Made by a program: the position numbers and the translations under genes. DNA of 64,000 bases from Sphingobacterium detergens (GTDB lineage: Bacteria > Bacteroidota > Bacteroidia > Sphingobacteriales > Sphingobacteriaceae): contig NZ_RAPY01000001.1 in NCBI RefSeq assembly GCF_003610355.1, positions 1,302,001-1,366,000 of the forward strand. Reading direction: 5' to 3'. Shown in pieces: positions 46,035-54,955 of the stretch (position 1 is its first letter; each line of letters opens with the position of its first letter). A model generated the notes under the pieces. That model searched no databases. It had not been told where the DNA came from and was given only the letters and a program-made list of their open reading frames with translations.

Positions 46035-46885
46035 ATGGAAAGACTGATTTTAACCATAGTATTTTTTATACTTTCCTTACATTTGTGTTATTCGCAATGT
46101 CCCGTAAATTATTCTCCTAACCCCAATGATAAATTGGAACAGGAGTATTTCAGTACACTTTTTCCGGGATGCGAATGGTGGAAAGGCAGCCCAGGCGAAC
46201 CGAATAATCCAATTATACTCGATGAAGTTCCTGTCTATAGATATAGGATAGAAATAAATCAATTTTGGTGGCAGTATAATGAGAACAACTGGGAACTGAT
46301 AAAAATCCACCGATAGTTCCGGAAAAATCTCCTCAACTGGATCCATTTAAGGAAAAACGTCCCTGTCCGGGAGATATCATTAAAAAGCCATCTATTGCTC
46401 CTTCTGGGGGATGGAATTATGCCGGCGGTACGTATGGAAAGACCCGCAATGGGGGAACGAAACTTCATGACGGGATAGACATTGCTGTTAATCTTCAAGA
46501 ACCCGTATTTAGCAGCCATTCGGGCACAATTACAGGTATCGAAAGAAAATTTGGCCCGACTGAATACGCTAAAAATTCCTATGGGAATTATGTGGAGGTT
46601 TCATTTAATGTTGGTAATGACAAGTGGAAATTACTATTCGGACATTTAGGAGAGATTTCTCCCGAACTAGAAGTAGGTAAGAGTATTAGTGCTGGTGTTT
46701 TTATAGGAACTGGTGGACTATCGGGAAATGCAGGTTACAAGAATGGTGAGCCCCAGAGCGGTATGGTCCCACATGTGCATATTCGAGGGAGAGAAAATGG
46801 AAAATCTACAGACCCAGCAAAAGTACTGAATACCAAGTTTAATAAAAGTAATGGTCAGGCAACAAATAACCCCTGTGGATTTTAA
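46035..46885 (+). pseudogene. Secreted M23-family peptidase gene split by a one-base frameshift
   Basis: The first frame, from ATG 46035, gives a signal peptide (ILSLHLCYSQC) and about 90 residues to a stop at 46316. The second frame supplies NPPIVPEKSPQLDPFKEKRP and a LytM/M23 domain to 46885: KLHDGIDIA (zinc His/Asp), NYVEVSFN, LLFGHLGE and PHVHIRGRENGKSTDPA (HxH zinc and catalytic motif). Adding one A to the five-A run at 46301-46305 would join the two frames. The 851-nt span is one short of a multiple of three. If intact it would cleave peptidoglycan cross-links. Confidence 0.75.
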
Positions 46886-46929
46886 ATAAATAAACTATTT
46901 TTACAATGAAAAACATATATAATGCAGTT

Positions 46930-47514
46930 ATGAAAAAGGTATTTTTTACGCTATTTATTTTGTTGACAACGGTAGTAACTTTTGCTCAAGAATATACAAT
47001 TGACATTAAAGAAATAAATCTCTTTAATAAAGCCCAACCGACAAAATTTGTTCCCTTTGATGCGACTAAAACACAGGTTTTGCAGGCGCTCGGGCAACCT
47101 GTGAAACAGTATAAAATTTATAATCAAATGGATGAGACAAGTGAGGATGTATTCGAATACAACGGCAAAACAAAATTGTATTTTAATAACAATAAACTTG
47201 TTTCATTTGATATCCTAAATTTCAGATCTTCGCCCATAACAATTGGTAAGAATGGCAACGCAGTAAAGGAGCCTAAAGATTTAGAAAATCTTTATAGCAG
47301 TATCCCTACCAAAAAAGAGAATACGACTGACGGGGAATCTTATTTGTTCAGAAGAAGCAAAGTTGCGACTTTAAAAAAAGGAACCACAATCCTTGATATG
47401 GGATTAGAAATAAAATTTAACTTTATGAATGGTTCTGTTGCAATGAGCAGTGGTATCGATCCATCCACACTGCTGCAAGAGTATATCAAATCTATTGCAA
47501 TAAATACCTATTAG
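46930..47514 (+). CDS. Exported protein of unknown function
   Basis: The 194-residue product, from ATG 46930, has the signal peptide MKKVFFTLFILLTTVVTFAQ. The mature protein has mixed alpha/beta segments such as TKTQVLQALGQPVKQYKIYN and FEYNGKTKLYFNNNKLVSFD, which resemble the small BLIP/SmpA-like fold of periplasmic proteins; that comparison is tentative. It follows the broken peptidase gene by 44 nt and ends at a terminator, so it was probably the last gene of that operon. An upstream ATG (46906) is also open. Confidence 0.65.
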   Translation: MKKVFFTLFILLTTVVTFAQEYTIDIKEINLFNKAQPTKFVPFDATKTQVLQALGQPVKQYKIYNQMDETSEDVFEYNGKTKLYFNNNKLVSFDILNFRSSPITIGKNGNAVKEPKDLENLYSSIPTKKENTTDGESYLFRRSKVATLKKGTTILDMGLEIKFNFMNGSVAMSSGIDPSTLLQEYIKSIAINTY

Positions 47515-47554
47515 CACATTGAAAAGTTGATATCTATTTAAATAAGTGTTAAAG

Positions 47555-47587
47555 AAACTACGTCTATCTATCTGACGTAGTTTTTCT
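47555..47587 (+). terminator. Intrinsic terminator after the exported-protein gene
   Basis: The stem AAACTACGTC/GACGTAGTTT with a 9-nt loop is followed by T-rich sequence. Confidence 0.82.
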
Positions 47588-47625
47588 TACGAAAGGTCGA
47601 TTCGCACAATTTAAATCCAACCACC

Positions 47626-48138
47626 TTAATCTAAATCGTCACCCAAAAGCTCATTTAGCTCATTACTACCTGAATAAGAAAGCTGATTGGATTTAATATC
47701 TTCTATCCTAAGCCTTAATAGCTCAATAAAGTTAAAAACATCAAAATCTTTAAGCCTATCCTTATATTTAATTAATACCTCCTCCAAATAAGACAATAAA
47801 TTAGATGAAATTTCTTTTCGCATAATTTCCTCTCCGAGATTAATATACTCGTCTAGTAAAAAAACAGGATCAACAATAAGACACTCATCTTTGTTGACAT
47901 ATTTTGAATAGGATTTGAGAACATTTTCCTCTATTCTCATCTTATTAAAAAACCTGAGGTAAATCTTGATTATTCTTCGGCTATCATTACTGGTTCTAAT
48001 CTTTTTTGAAATTAGCTCCTGCCATTCAACATCATTCAAGTTATGGATAAGATAATCCAATACCTTTCTAAATAATTTATCATGTTTTCCTGAACCTGTA
48101 GAATCTAATTCGTATGTGGAAAAAAGAAATACGCCCAT
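47626..48138 (-). CDS. Unrecognised helical protein of the accessory segment
   Basis: The 170-residue soluble, largely helical product is Lys/Glu-rich, with FRKVLDYLIHNLNDVEWQEL and LEEVLIKYKDRLKDFDVFNF. There is no signal peptide, membrane helix or known motif. It is AT-rich like its neighbours and convergent with the peptidase operon. Small cytosolic helical proteins in such positions are often immunity-type or defence-associated proteins, but nothing in the sequence proves that. Confidence 0.6.
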   Translation of the reverse strand: MGVFLFSTYELDSTGSGKHDKLFRKVLDYLIHNLNDVEWQELISKKIRTSNDSRRIIKIYLRFFNKMRIEENVLKSYSKYVNKDECLIVDPVFLLDEYINLGEEIMRKEISSNLLSYLEEVLIKYKDRLKDFDVFNFIELLRLRIEDIKSNQLSYSGSNELNELLGDDLD

Positions 48139-48597
48139 AATACCTTTTATTTGTCAGATAAAGCATCCCGTCTTGGGATTACCACTATTAATATACGCCA
48201 AACCAAGCTATAAATAAAACGGCTACCTGTATTTTATTCATAAGGCTATACTGTTCTTTATAGCTATAGACTTAGAATCACCCAAATCCCGATGATTATA
48301 CTTAGGATGAAGTATCCCTATAAATTCCTTGTTATTTAATTCTCAATACCACGGATGGCTAGACAATTCAAGAACACAAGAATTATCAGCACTTCACAAG
48401 ATCTTCTCTTCCATTTTATCAACCCCTATTCGGAGGTTCTTATCACTTCGTTTGGGACAACATTACACTTGGTTTGCCATTTCTCTGCCATTTGAAGCCT
48501 ATTTTATTACCATTATAGCAAAGAAATAGCAAAGAAACAGCAAAGGAATACCAAAGAATAAGCAGAGAAAAGAAGGCCTTTCATGCAACTTTTTTCG
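48139..48597. other. Intergenic stretch with 11-bp repeats
   Basis: No gene is supported; a 66-codon frame at 48329-48529 lacks any protein-like pattern. The right part holds two 11-bp units (48474-48496) facing five 11-bp units (48517-48571), described separately. Confidence 0.5.
48474..48571. repeat. 11-bp tandem repeats in inverted arrangement
   Basis: Five degenerate units of AGCAAAGAAAT occupy 48517-48571. Two units of TTTGCCATTTC lie at 48474-48496 in the complementary sense. Pairing the two blocks gives about 14 of 17 base pairs, and every mismatch is C opposite A. The 11-bp period is close to one helical turn. Confidence 0.7.
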
Positions 48598-49086
48598 CTA
48601 AACCTCCTCTTCCAGCAACCTTTTTACAGCACCTGATTCATGTTCAATCAGTGGTGCTAATTCAACTTTCGATAAGGATGAGATGGCAGGGATAAATACA
48701 ACTTTAGGATAAGCGATATATCGTTTGTAAAGAATTTGAGCCCTTTCAATATGAAAGTCAGACGTTATTATAATTAAGATGTCCGGGTTTTCCTCTTCAA
48801 TCAATTTCTTCGATAATTGAAAATCCGTTATGGTATTGGTCGAGGGGACACCTGTGGCGATAACATGATCGGGAATCCCTTTATCGATAAGGAATTTTTG
48901 TGCATAAAAATAATGTGGTTTTTCCGTGGGATTAAAATGCGCTCCAAAACCTCCGGTGCATACAATCCGAAAACTAGGATTTGCCTGATATAAATTGTAG
49001 GCACAATTCAGTCTGTCCTGAGCGATCTGAGATAGATTGCCCCTAGCATCGTTTGGAGCACCAAGCACTATAATTATATTATTCAT
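48598..49086 (-). CDS. YdcF/ElyC/SanA (DUF218) family protein
   Basis: The 162-residue product starts MNNIIIVLGAPNDARGNLSQ (nucleotide-like LGxP/N loop) and has RLNCAYNLYQANPSFRIVCT followed by GGFGAHFN, then STNTITDFQLSKKLIEEENP and IIITSDFHIERAQILYKR. These match the DUF218 Rossmann-like domain (ST.T..N, SDFH..R). It has no membrane anchor, unlike ElyC or SanA. The biochemical role is not established for most members. It is the first core-type gene to the right of the accessory segment. Confidence 0.88.
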   Translation of the reverse strand: MNNIIIVLGAPNDARGNLSQIAQDRLNCAYNLYQANPSFRIVCTGGFGAHFNPTEKPHYFYAQKFLIDKGIPDHVIATGVPSTNTITDFQLSKKLIEEENPDILIIITSDFHIERAQILYKRYIAYPKVVFIPAISSLSKVELAPLIEHESGAVKRLLEEEV

Positions 49087-49178
49087 ACCAGTAATCTACA
49101 GAAATTACTTAATTTTTGCAATGTCTTACCAAATCTGACATCGCCCGTGTAGTGGGAGTACCCATAGACTTAACAACA

Positions 49179-51200
49179 TTATTCTTTAGATTTAGGTGGA
49201 AAAAAGAACGACTTGGGATTCATCTTAAAATAAATCCATACCGCTTTCGCCATTTTCGTCAGCTCTTTAGAAGACAGGTTTCTCGAACGGAATGCCAGAA
49301 CCAACGACAGCCCAAAGCTCACCAAAAAATTAAAAAGTCCGATAATTCCTATACCCAGAATTCCCCATATCCAGATATCTGTGGATAATTCCATCTGATG
49401 CCCAAAAAGACCAAGCGCCAAATTACCGCTTGCAAAAGTGATATGCCGAATATCCAAATTTAAACCGAGAAACATGCCTATGGAAGCTGTTGACCCCATA
49501 AAAACACCAAACCAAAGATTTGATACAATTCCAGCCCATTTCTTTTCATAAAAGGCGGCGATCTTATCAGTCTTTGTTTTTCCGAACAACTTCTTCAACC
49601 AGGGATGCTCCTGAATCCTATAGTAAACCGAATTATGTTTATCGCGATTTGAAATACTGCCGGCGATAATCCCCGACAGAAATAGAAATACACCGGCAAT
49701 GGAAGCATGCAAGATGACAGGTGTCTTGGTGGGATTTAAGTCATCGACCAAATGCAACCATTTGGCACTTGCAATATTCACACCTGTAAGTTGCTGTATC
49801 CCCCATACTAACAACAGGCTGACGGGAAATGCCATAATCACGTTCCCTACAAAAGCGATAAACTGCGAGCGAAATAAACGCGCGAAAAATTGCGCAAATA
49901 TCCAATACCGGTGCCTGTCGACACCTTGATCTGCCGCTCCTTGTTCGATAGCGCTCACCAGCGACGAGGCCGTCATCGCCGGCTGCTTGGTCGCTAAGGT
50001 AGCTCCAAAAAGATAAATAACCGTGAAGCCAATCGCGTAATTCAGGCTATACAAAAATGCATGTCCGAATTCACTCGTCCCGACTTTTCCCAATAATAAT
50101 TTCACAATACACATCCCACCAACAATTACACCCCCTCCACAGGCAGATCGAAACATCTTCCAATATTCCTGATTGGTTGACGTAATATAATGTTCACCTG
50201 TCTGTGCGGTATGATGCGTAATTTCGTAAGCCAGCAATTGGGTACTCTGCCCTATTAATTTACGTATATTGCTTTTTCTCGAATTATAACCAATAACCGT
50301 TTTCGCCAGATGAATCGTCTTCTCTACTTTTTGGGATTCCATATCAATCACCAAAAAAGAGATCATCTCTTTGATACGCTCAAGTTGCTGACGGATCCGC
50401 AATAAGGACTGATTCACCTTAATAGAAATACCAAAACGGTGCGAATTACCAAATGCGGTTTCTATATAGGCCTCACATTGTCGATGAAGCACGAGCAACT
50501 GTTTATACGAAAGATCTTCTGAGTTGATGTATTTCCTCTCGGATTGCAAAATACGGTCATTTAACTCCGTAAACTCTCGCATAATTGCGATAAATGGACT
50601 ATCGAAATTCTGAAACTCTGGCACCATTTTATTGACGTCAGTTTCCATTGCCCGGCCAGTAATACGTTGTACCAATAGCTCGATCCCATACAAGATCTCA
50701 ATCATTTCAAAACCCGTTTCATCATCATAAATAGAATTAAACGCACATAGCCGAAATAGTTCATACAATTGCTCGGCTGAAATAGTGGATATCCAATCCG
50801 CATCTTTGGGGGAGTAAAACACCTGATTCAGCAAATATTGTAAGGTTGATTTTGCTGGTTGATAAGGCAAATAACGTTCTGTTATCCGCTTCCTGAGCTC
50901 ATAGATAAAATCTGCATAACTGATAATGCCCGTATCAGACACCAGTTGATCAAGATCTCTTTGCTTGAGAACCCGTTTAAGGTAGTAAATAAATTGATTC
51001 CTGCAATCCGCTGACTCCTGTAGAAAATCAAGAAAAAACTGGATATCAACCTGATAGAATAGCTGAACTTTTTTTGGTCGAATTATCGCGACAATTAAAA
51101 CCAAAAGTTCAATTTCTACATATTCGGGATTATCTAATTGATTCCTATAACGATCAAATAGCGCACTTACTTGCTGTTTTTGACCTTTTTTTTCTTTCAT
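49179..51200 (-). CDS. Gcr-type membrane protein (annotated family name: site-specific recombinase)
   Basis: The 673-residue product has a soluble helical N-terminal half to about residue 330 and then about six membrane helices (GGGVIVGGMCIVKLLLGKVG, SLNYAIGFTVIYLFGATLAT, FIAFVGNVIMAFPVSLLLVW). The motif ATKQPAMTASSLVSAIEQGA is characteristic of the Gcr family. Despite the family's historical name, the helices and the lack of an integrase or resolvase active site argue against a DNA recombinase. The role is unknown. It is monocistronic. Confidence 0.87.
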   Translation of the reverse strand: MKEKKGQKQQVSALFDRYRNQLDNPEYVEIELLVLIVAIIRPKKVQLFYQVDIQFFLDFLQESADCRNQFIYYLKRVLKQRDLDQLVSDTGIISYADFIYELRKRITERYLPYQPAKSTLQYLLNQVFYSPKDADWISTISAEQLYELFRLCAFNSIYDDETGFEMIEILYGIELLVQRITGRAMETDVNKMVPEFQNFDSPFIAIMREFTELNDRILQSERKYINSEDLSYKQLLVLHRQCEAYIETAFGNSHRFGISIKVNQSLLRIRQQLERIKEMISFLVIDMESQKVEKTIHLAKTVIGYNSRKSNIRKLIGQSTQLLAYEITHHTAQTGEHYITSTNQEYWKMFRSACGGGVIVGGMCIVKLLLGKVGTSEFGHAFLYSLNYAIGFTVIYLFGATLATKQPAMTASSLVSAIEQGAADQGVDRHRYWIFAQFFARLFRSQFIAFVGNVIMAFPVSLLLVWGIQQLTGVNIASAKWLHLVDDLNPTKTPVILHASIAGVFLFLSGIIAGSISNRDKHNSVYYRIQEHPWLKKLFGKTKTDKIAAFYEKKWAGIVSNLWFGVFMGSTASIGMFLGLNLDIRHITFASGNLALGLFGHQMELSTDIWIWGILGIGIIGLFNFLVSFGLSLVLAFRSRNLSSKELTKMAKAVWIYFKMNPKSFFFPPKSKE

Positions 51201-51400
51201 AAATTCCTATTATTCGCCTAAAGTAGCATTTATTAGCTGTATAAACTTTCACGTCTTAAGATACCACATTTAAGACAAAATTGTTTTGAAAATCATAAAA
51301 TCTATTTCCGCTGAACTACTATCGTATAAAGCTTGCTAGGCGTTATATCACTGGCAAGAAAATACCTGAAACCAGTGATAAGCATGCCCCAAAATTCTTC

Positions 51401-51408
51401 TATTTTTG
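51401..51408 (+). promoter_or_regulatory. -7 box TATTTTTG of the SH3b-protein gene
   Basis: It matches TAnnTTTG. The predicted start near 51413 gives a 16-nt leader to the ATG at 51429 and argues against the in-frame upstream ATG at 51333. Confidence 0.45.
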
Positions 51409-51428
51409 CAATAGTGAACAGGATAAAA

Positions 51429-52298
51429 ATGAAAACAGCAAGTTTTGCGATAGTATGCTTAGGTCTATTCCCCATGCTTCTAAAAGCACAGGACGGCATC
51501 ACATTTGAAGATGATTTTAATTTATGGAATATCGAAAAAGGACAAACAGCCTCCGTTTTTGTTGAAAAAGCCTATATACGCTCCGGACCGGGGCTCAACA
51601 TGAAAGTGGTGGACTCACTGACACTTGGCAAAAATATCACCATTGCCAGTGCTCCATTTAAAGGGAATACCATCAAAAATTTTTATGCTCCATGGTATCA
51701 GATCAGCTATCATAGCGATGGTCAGCTTAAACAGGGTTTCATCTGGCTCGGGTTATTGGCGCTCGGTAAACAGACCGACAAAGACGGCCTCCAGTATTTA
51801 TTCGGCTTTGATCGTGTCATCAAACAACAAAATGAGGAACAAGAAGATCACTATTTAACCACAGTAAAACTGTTGGATGCACAAGATTCATTAATTACCA
51901 GTCAATCTTACCCATTTGTATTCTCTGGTCAGCTGAGCTCGCAAAGTAAATTGCTACCAGCTATGGGACTAAATAATGTAAAACAAATCTTACGCATGGA
52001 ATTTTTATCAGCTGCCTACGGAGTTCCAACGGAGTATAATTACATGGCCTGGACTGGTCAGAAATTGATCAACCTCCCCAGTAGGTACTCCGTTAGTGAT
52101 GCCGGTGTCTTTTATTACGATGAAAAAATCCTATTCCCCTCAGAACACAAAAGAAACAACCAGCTGATCTATAAATACATCGAAGAAGGTGAAGCGAAAG
52201 AGGATGACACCCTTGACCCCGAGTATCGCATTTCGAAAAGAGAAGAACATTTTCAATGGGATGGCGATAAGTTCGTAAAACTTACACTATCGAAATAA
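51429..52298 (+). CDS. Exported SH3b-domain protein
   Basis: The 289-residue product, from ATG 51429, has the signal peptide MKTASFAIVCLGLFPMLLKA. A bacterial SH3-like domain follows at about 30-110 (SVFVEKAYIRSGPGLNMKVV, QGFIWLGLLAL), then a beta-rich region of unknown fold. SH3b domains often bind cell-wall peptides. It precedes the TPR gene by 54 nt on the same strand and may form a transcription unit with it. Confidence 0.8.
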   Translation: MKTASFAIVCLGLFPMLLKAQDGITFEDDFNLWNIEKGQTASVFVEKAYIRSGPGLNMKVVDSLTLGKNITIASAPFKGNTIKNFYAPWYQISYHSDGQLKQGFIWLGLLALGKQTDKDGLQYLFGFDRVIKQQNEEQEDHYLTTVKLLDAQDSLITSQSYPFVFSGQLSSQSKLLPAMGLNNVKQILRMEFLSAAYGVPTEYNYMAWTGQKLINLPSRYSVSDAGVFYYDEKILFPSEHKRNNQLIYKYIEEGEAKEDDTLDPEYRISKREEHFQWDGDKFVKLTLSK

Positions 52299-52352
52299 CT
52301 TTTCAATAAAATTTAACATATTAGTAAAAATAATAAAAGAAATAAGCAAAGA

Positions 52353-54728
52353 ATGGAAGAGAAAAATATTTACGATTTGTTCTACAGTGGTGAACTTGAT
52401 CTGTTTATTATAGAAGGTGAAAATCAATTGAAGCAAAACGACCAGGATGTCCCACTCTGGACACACCTCGCTGTTGCCTATCACGATCAAGTATTCTACG
52501 ACGGACACGAAGCTATTTTTGATATCATACAGGAGAAGATGATCCCCTACCTCCAAAAAGCACTACAGGTAGAGCCAGAAAATGAAACAACGCTCTATCA
52601 CATGCTCAATTACGTCTTAGGCAACCAGGCTAGCTTAGCGCAGATCAATCGTCCAAGAAAACACATCAATGAGAACAACAAGGACCAGTTTATCGGTTAT
52701 GCAAAAAAGTTGATCGAAATACCTAAAATGGCTCCCTATGGCTACGGCTTCCTTGCAGATATTTATGAAAGTCTCCAGGATGATACTGCCCTATTAGCAT
52801 TATTGGATGAGGGGATCGGTTATTTCAATGAAACTTTTAAAGACGATCGCGAAGCTGCCGATCAAAATTTCTCCATATTCTGGATGAAAAAAATATACCT
52901 TCTGGACCGTACCAAACAGATTTCGGGTACAGCGCTAACTGCTCTAATAGGAGAGCAATTTGATCGCTTTGTCACTGGTAGTGAAATGCAATATGTGGAT
53001 CTTGCGGAGATCGCTTATGAAAACAAAGATATAGATCTGGCCTTAAAAGCATTATTAAAACTTATTAAGGGGGATAACTCAGCTGCACATATCCATGCGG
53101 AACTGGTCAAATGGCATGGTCGCTTTGAAGAGCTTATCGCTGACGGTTATGAAAATCCTGAGGTGTTTTATTACCAGCTGATCATTGAACGCAATTATTC
53201 CGAAGATATCGGGATACCGCTAGATTATTATTATCTACACGCACTAAAACTGATTGACGAATATCCCGACTTATACGCCGGTTACCATTTTGCAGCAGCA
53301 TACCTGTATGACGATGGACAACATCAAGCGGCCTTACCTTACCTCCATCAGTTGGGCGAAAGACAGTGGAATGCAACATCTTGGCGCCGTCTTGTCGAAT
53401 GTACGTACTTAACAACGGGTGAAGTATATACACAGGTCCCAACGTTCAATGACTTACCACGTGATCTTTATAATGAAGCGATTCACTTGTCTGACTTTGT
53501 CGATTCATTAGATACCCTGTCAGCTGAAGATACACTGGCGCTGAGACAGCTTTACCTTGCTGTTTACCACCAAGCCTATGATGCCTTTGCAGCTTATTTC
53601 GAACAGGGAAAATATGAAAGTGATTATTTCGGTGGAAACCACAATCGTGCAATGAATTGCAATAACCTGGCAATTGCATTAAAGAATGTGGATCTCCTCG
53701 AAGAGAGTTACCAAATCGCCACTGAAGGGCTAAACTACTCAGACTTTGAAGAACTACATCAGACGCGAACAGACGCGTTGTCGAAATTGGAGGATTATGA
53801 ACGTTTAAAAGAGGCCCTCATACTATATTTCGACACCTACCAGGTTACTTTGCGCGACCTCGATGAAATGCGCGATGAGGTAATGGAAGATCAATCTACT
53901 GAGGATGAATCAGATCTGGTATTCCCAAGTTGCTATCAAATGTTTGTGTACCAGCTTGAAGTAAATTATCATCTGGGACTTTCTTCTGATATACAGGGAG
54001 AAGCACAATATCTTCTGGAACACATCTATCAGTTCTACATCAATCACCCCACGCTAAACGACTATCATTATAGGGATTTTGAGGCCGCTAAAAATGGTGT
54101 AGAAGGTATCATTTATGATATCCTTGAGCCTAACGATCGTGATTACCGTATCCACTATTATTCAGATATGGCACAGCAATATCCGCATGAAGCACAACCG
54201 CAGTATATCCTCATGCAGCTTTACAATGAGATATCCGACTATAGCGCTATCGTTGCTGCAGCACAAACTTACCTCAAAAATAAAAAGGAATTTATCATCG
54301 ATGCCTTTGATAAAGCAAAGACTTTATATCTGATTATCAAAGGTCATTACTTCCTCTCCGAGTTTAGATCAGGCGCAGAAGTATTTCAACGTCATGATGC
54401 TTGGGTTGCCACGGTCATGGATCCCGAAGATTATGTACTTTGGTTAAAATTCGGAATCATGTTGCTTGCTGAACAGGAAAACCTAGCTGAAGTCAACCGC
54501 AATGTAATGGTCTTTAACGGCATCTATGCACAAAATGAATGGGGCTATGATGATGACTGTGAATCCGTAAAGTTGGCCGAAGCACTTGTTAATTACAAGA
54601 CGGGAAACCTAAAAAAAGCACACAGCTTACTCAATGAAGTACTGGCTTATTCAGACCATAGTGTATTGGCAGACGAATATAAAAGAACTTGGAAGAAACC
54701 GGGTTTCTTATCAAACTTTAAGTTCTAG
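52353..54728 (+). CDS. Large tetratricopeptide-repeat protein
   Basis: The 791-residue product has no signal peptide and is almost wholly helical with degenerate TPR-like repeats, for example VPLWTHLAVAYHDQVFYDGH, AAHIHAELVKWHGRFEELIA and NCNNLAIALKNVDLLEESYQ. It is strongly acidic and rich in Tyr. Such proteins are usually scaffolds, and no catalytic motif is seen. The start is the first ATG after the SH3b gene. A hairpin without a T run follows. Confidence 0.8.
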   Translation: MEEKNIYDLFYSGELDLFIIEGENQLKQNDQDVPLWTHLAVAYHDQVFYDGHEAIFDIIQEKMIPYLQKALQVEPENETTLYHMLNYVLGNQASLAQINRPRKHINENNKDQFIGYAKKLIEIPKMAPYGYGFLADIYESLQDDTALLALLDEGIGYFNETFKDDREAADQNFSIFWMKKIYLLDRTKQISGTALTALIGEQFDRFVTGSEMQYVDLAEIAYENKDIDLALKALLKLIKGDNSAAHIHAELVKWHGRFEELIADGYENPEVFYYQLIIERNYSEDIGIPLDYYYLHALKLIDEYPDLYAGYHFAAAYLYDDGQHQAALPYLHQLGERQWNATSWRRLVECTYLTTGEVYTQVPTFNDLPRDLYNEAIHLSDFVDSLDTLSAEDTLALRQLYLAVYHQAYDAFAAYFEQGKYESDYFGGNHNRAMNCNNLAIALKNVDLLEESYQIATEGLNYSDFEELHQTRTDALSKLEDYERLKEALILYFDTYQVTLRDLDEMRDEVMEDQSTEDESDLVFPSCYQMFVYQLEVNYHLGLSSDIQGEAQYLLEHIYQFYINHPTLNDYHYRDFEAAKNGVEGIIYDILEPNDRDYRIHYYSDMAQQYPHEAQPQYILMQLYNEISDYSAIVAAAQTYLKNKKEFIIDAFDKAKTLYLIIKGHYFLSEFRSGAEVFQRHDAWVATVMDPEDYVLWLKFGIMLLAEQENLAEVNRNVMVFNGIYAQNEWGYDDDCESVKLAEALVNYKTGNLKKAHSLLNEVLAYSDHSVLADEYKRTWKKPGFLSNFKF

Positions 54729-54758
54729 CGAACTCCTCGCCCAACTTAAATAATAAAA

Positions 54759-54797
54759 GAGGCGTAGTAAACCATTTGATCTGTTTACTACGCTTCT
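54759..54797 (+). terminator. Hairpin after the TPR gene, weak terminator
   Basis: A 15-bp stem with one mismatch (54759-54773 with 54783-54797). It lacks a clear T run, so termination may be partial. Confidence 0.5.
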
Positions 54798-54943
54798 ATG
54801 TAATATCCCCCCTCCCATTCATACCCAGATTCTCCGCCCATAACACACGCTTTCCATACTGCAGGCACGAGCCCTACAAAGTCCACAGCTGGAATAAGAA
54901 ACAGCCATCTCGATGGTGGATTTAATACTTGTTCAAAAAAAGC

Positions 54944-54951
54944 TATATTTG
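54944..54951 (+). promoter_or_regulatory. -7 box TATATTTG directly before the Cys/His-rich protein
   Basis: A perfect TAnnTTTG. TTTA lies 19 nt upstream (54921-54924), one base off the -33. The expected start of transcription coincides with the GTG codon at 54956. Confidence 0.5.
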
Positions 54952-54955
54952 AACT

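Noticed and set aside
46285..46310. Programmed ribosomal frameshifting in the M23 peptidase gene
   Set aside because: The A5 run does not form a proper slippery heptamer in the zero frame and no downstream pseudoknot is evident; a one-base deletion is simpler.
48329..48529. 66-codon open frame as a small gene
   Set aside because: It has no homology-like pattern, overlaps the 11-bp repeats, and lacks a promoter box.
43993..48600. Integrated element with att sites from the tRNA-Ser 3' end
   Set aside because: By eye I could not find a second copy of the tRNA 3' end or an integrase gene in the island; a computed search would be needed.
49179..51200. Mobile-element recombinase, from the family name
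   Set aside because: The protein has about six membrane helices and no tyrosine or serine recombinase active site, so it is not evidence of a mobile element.
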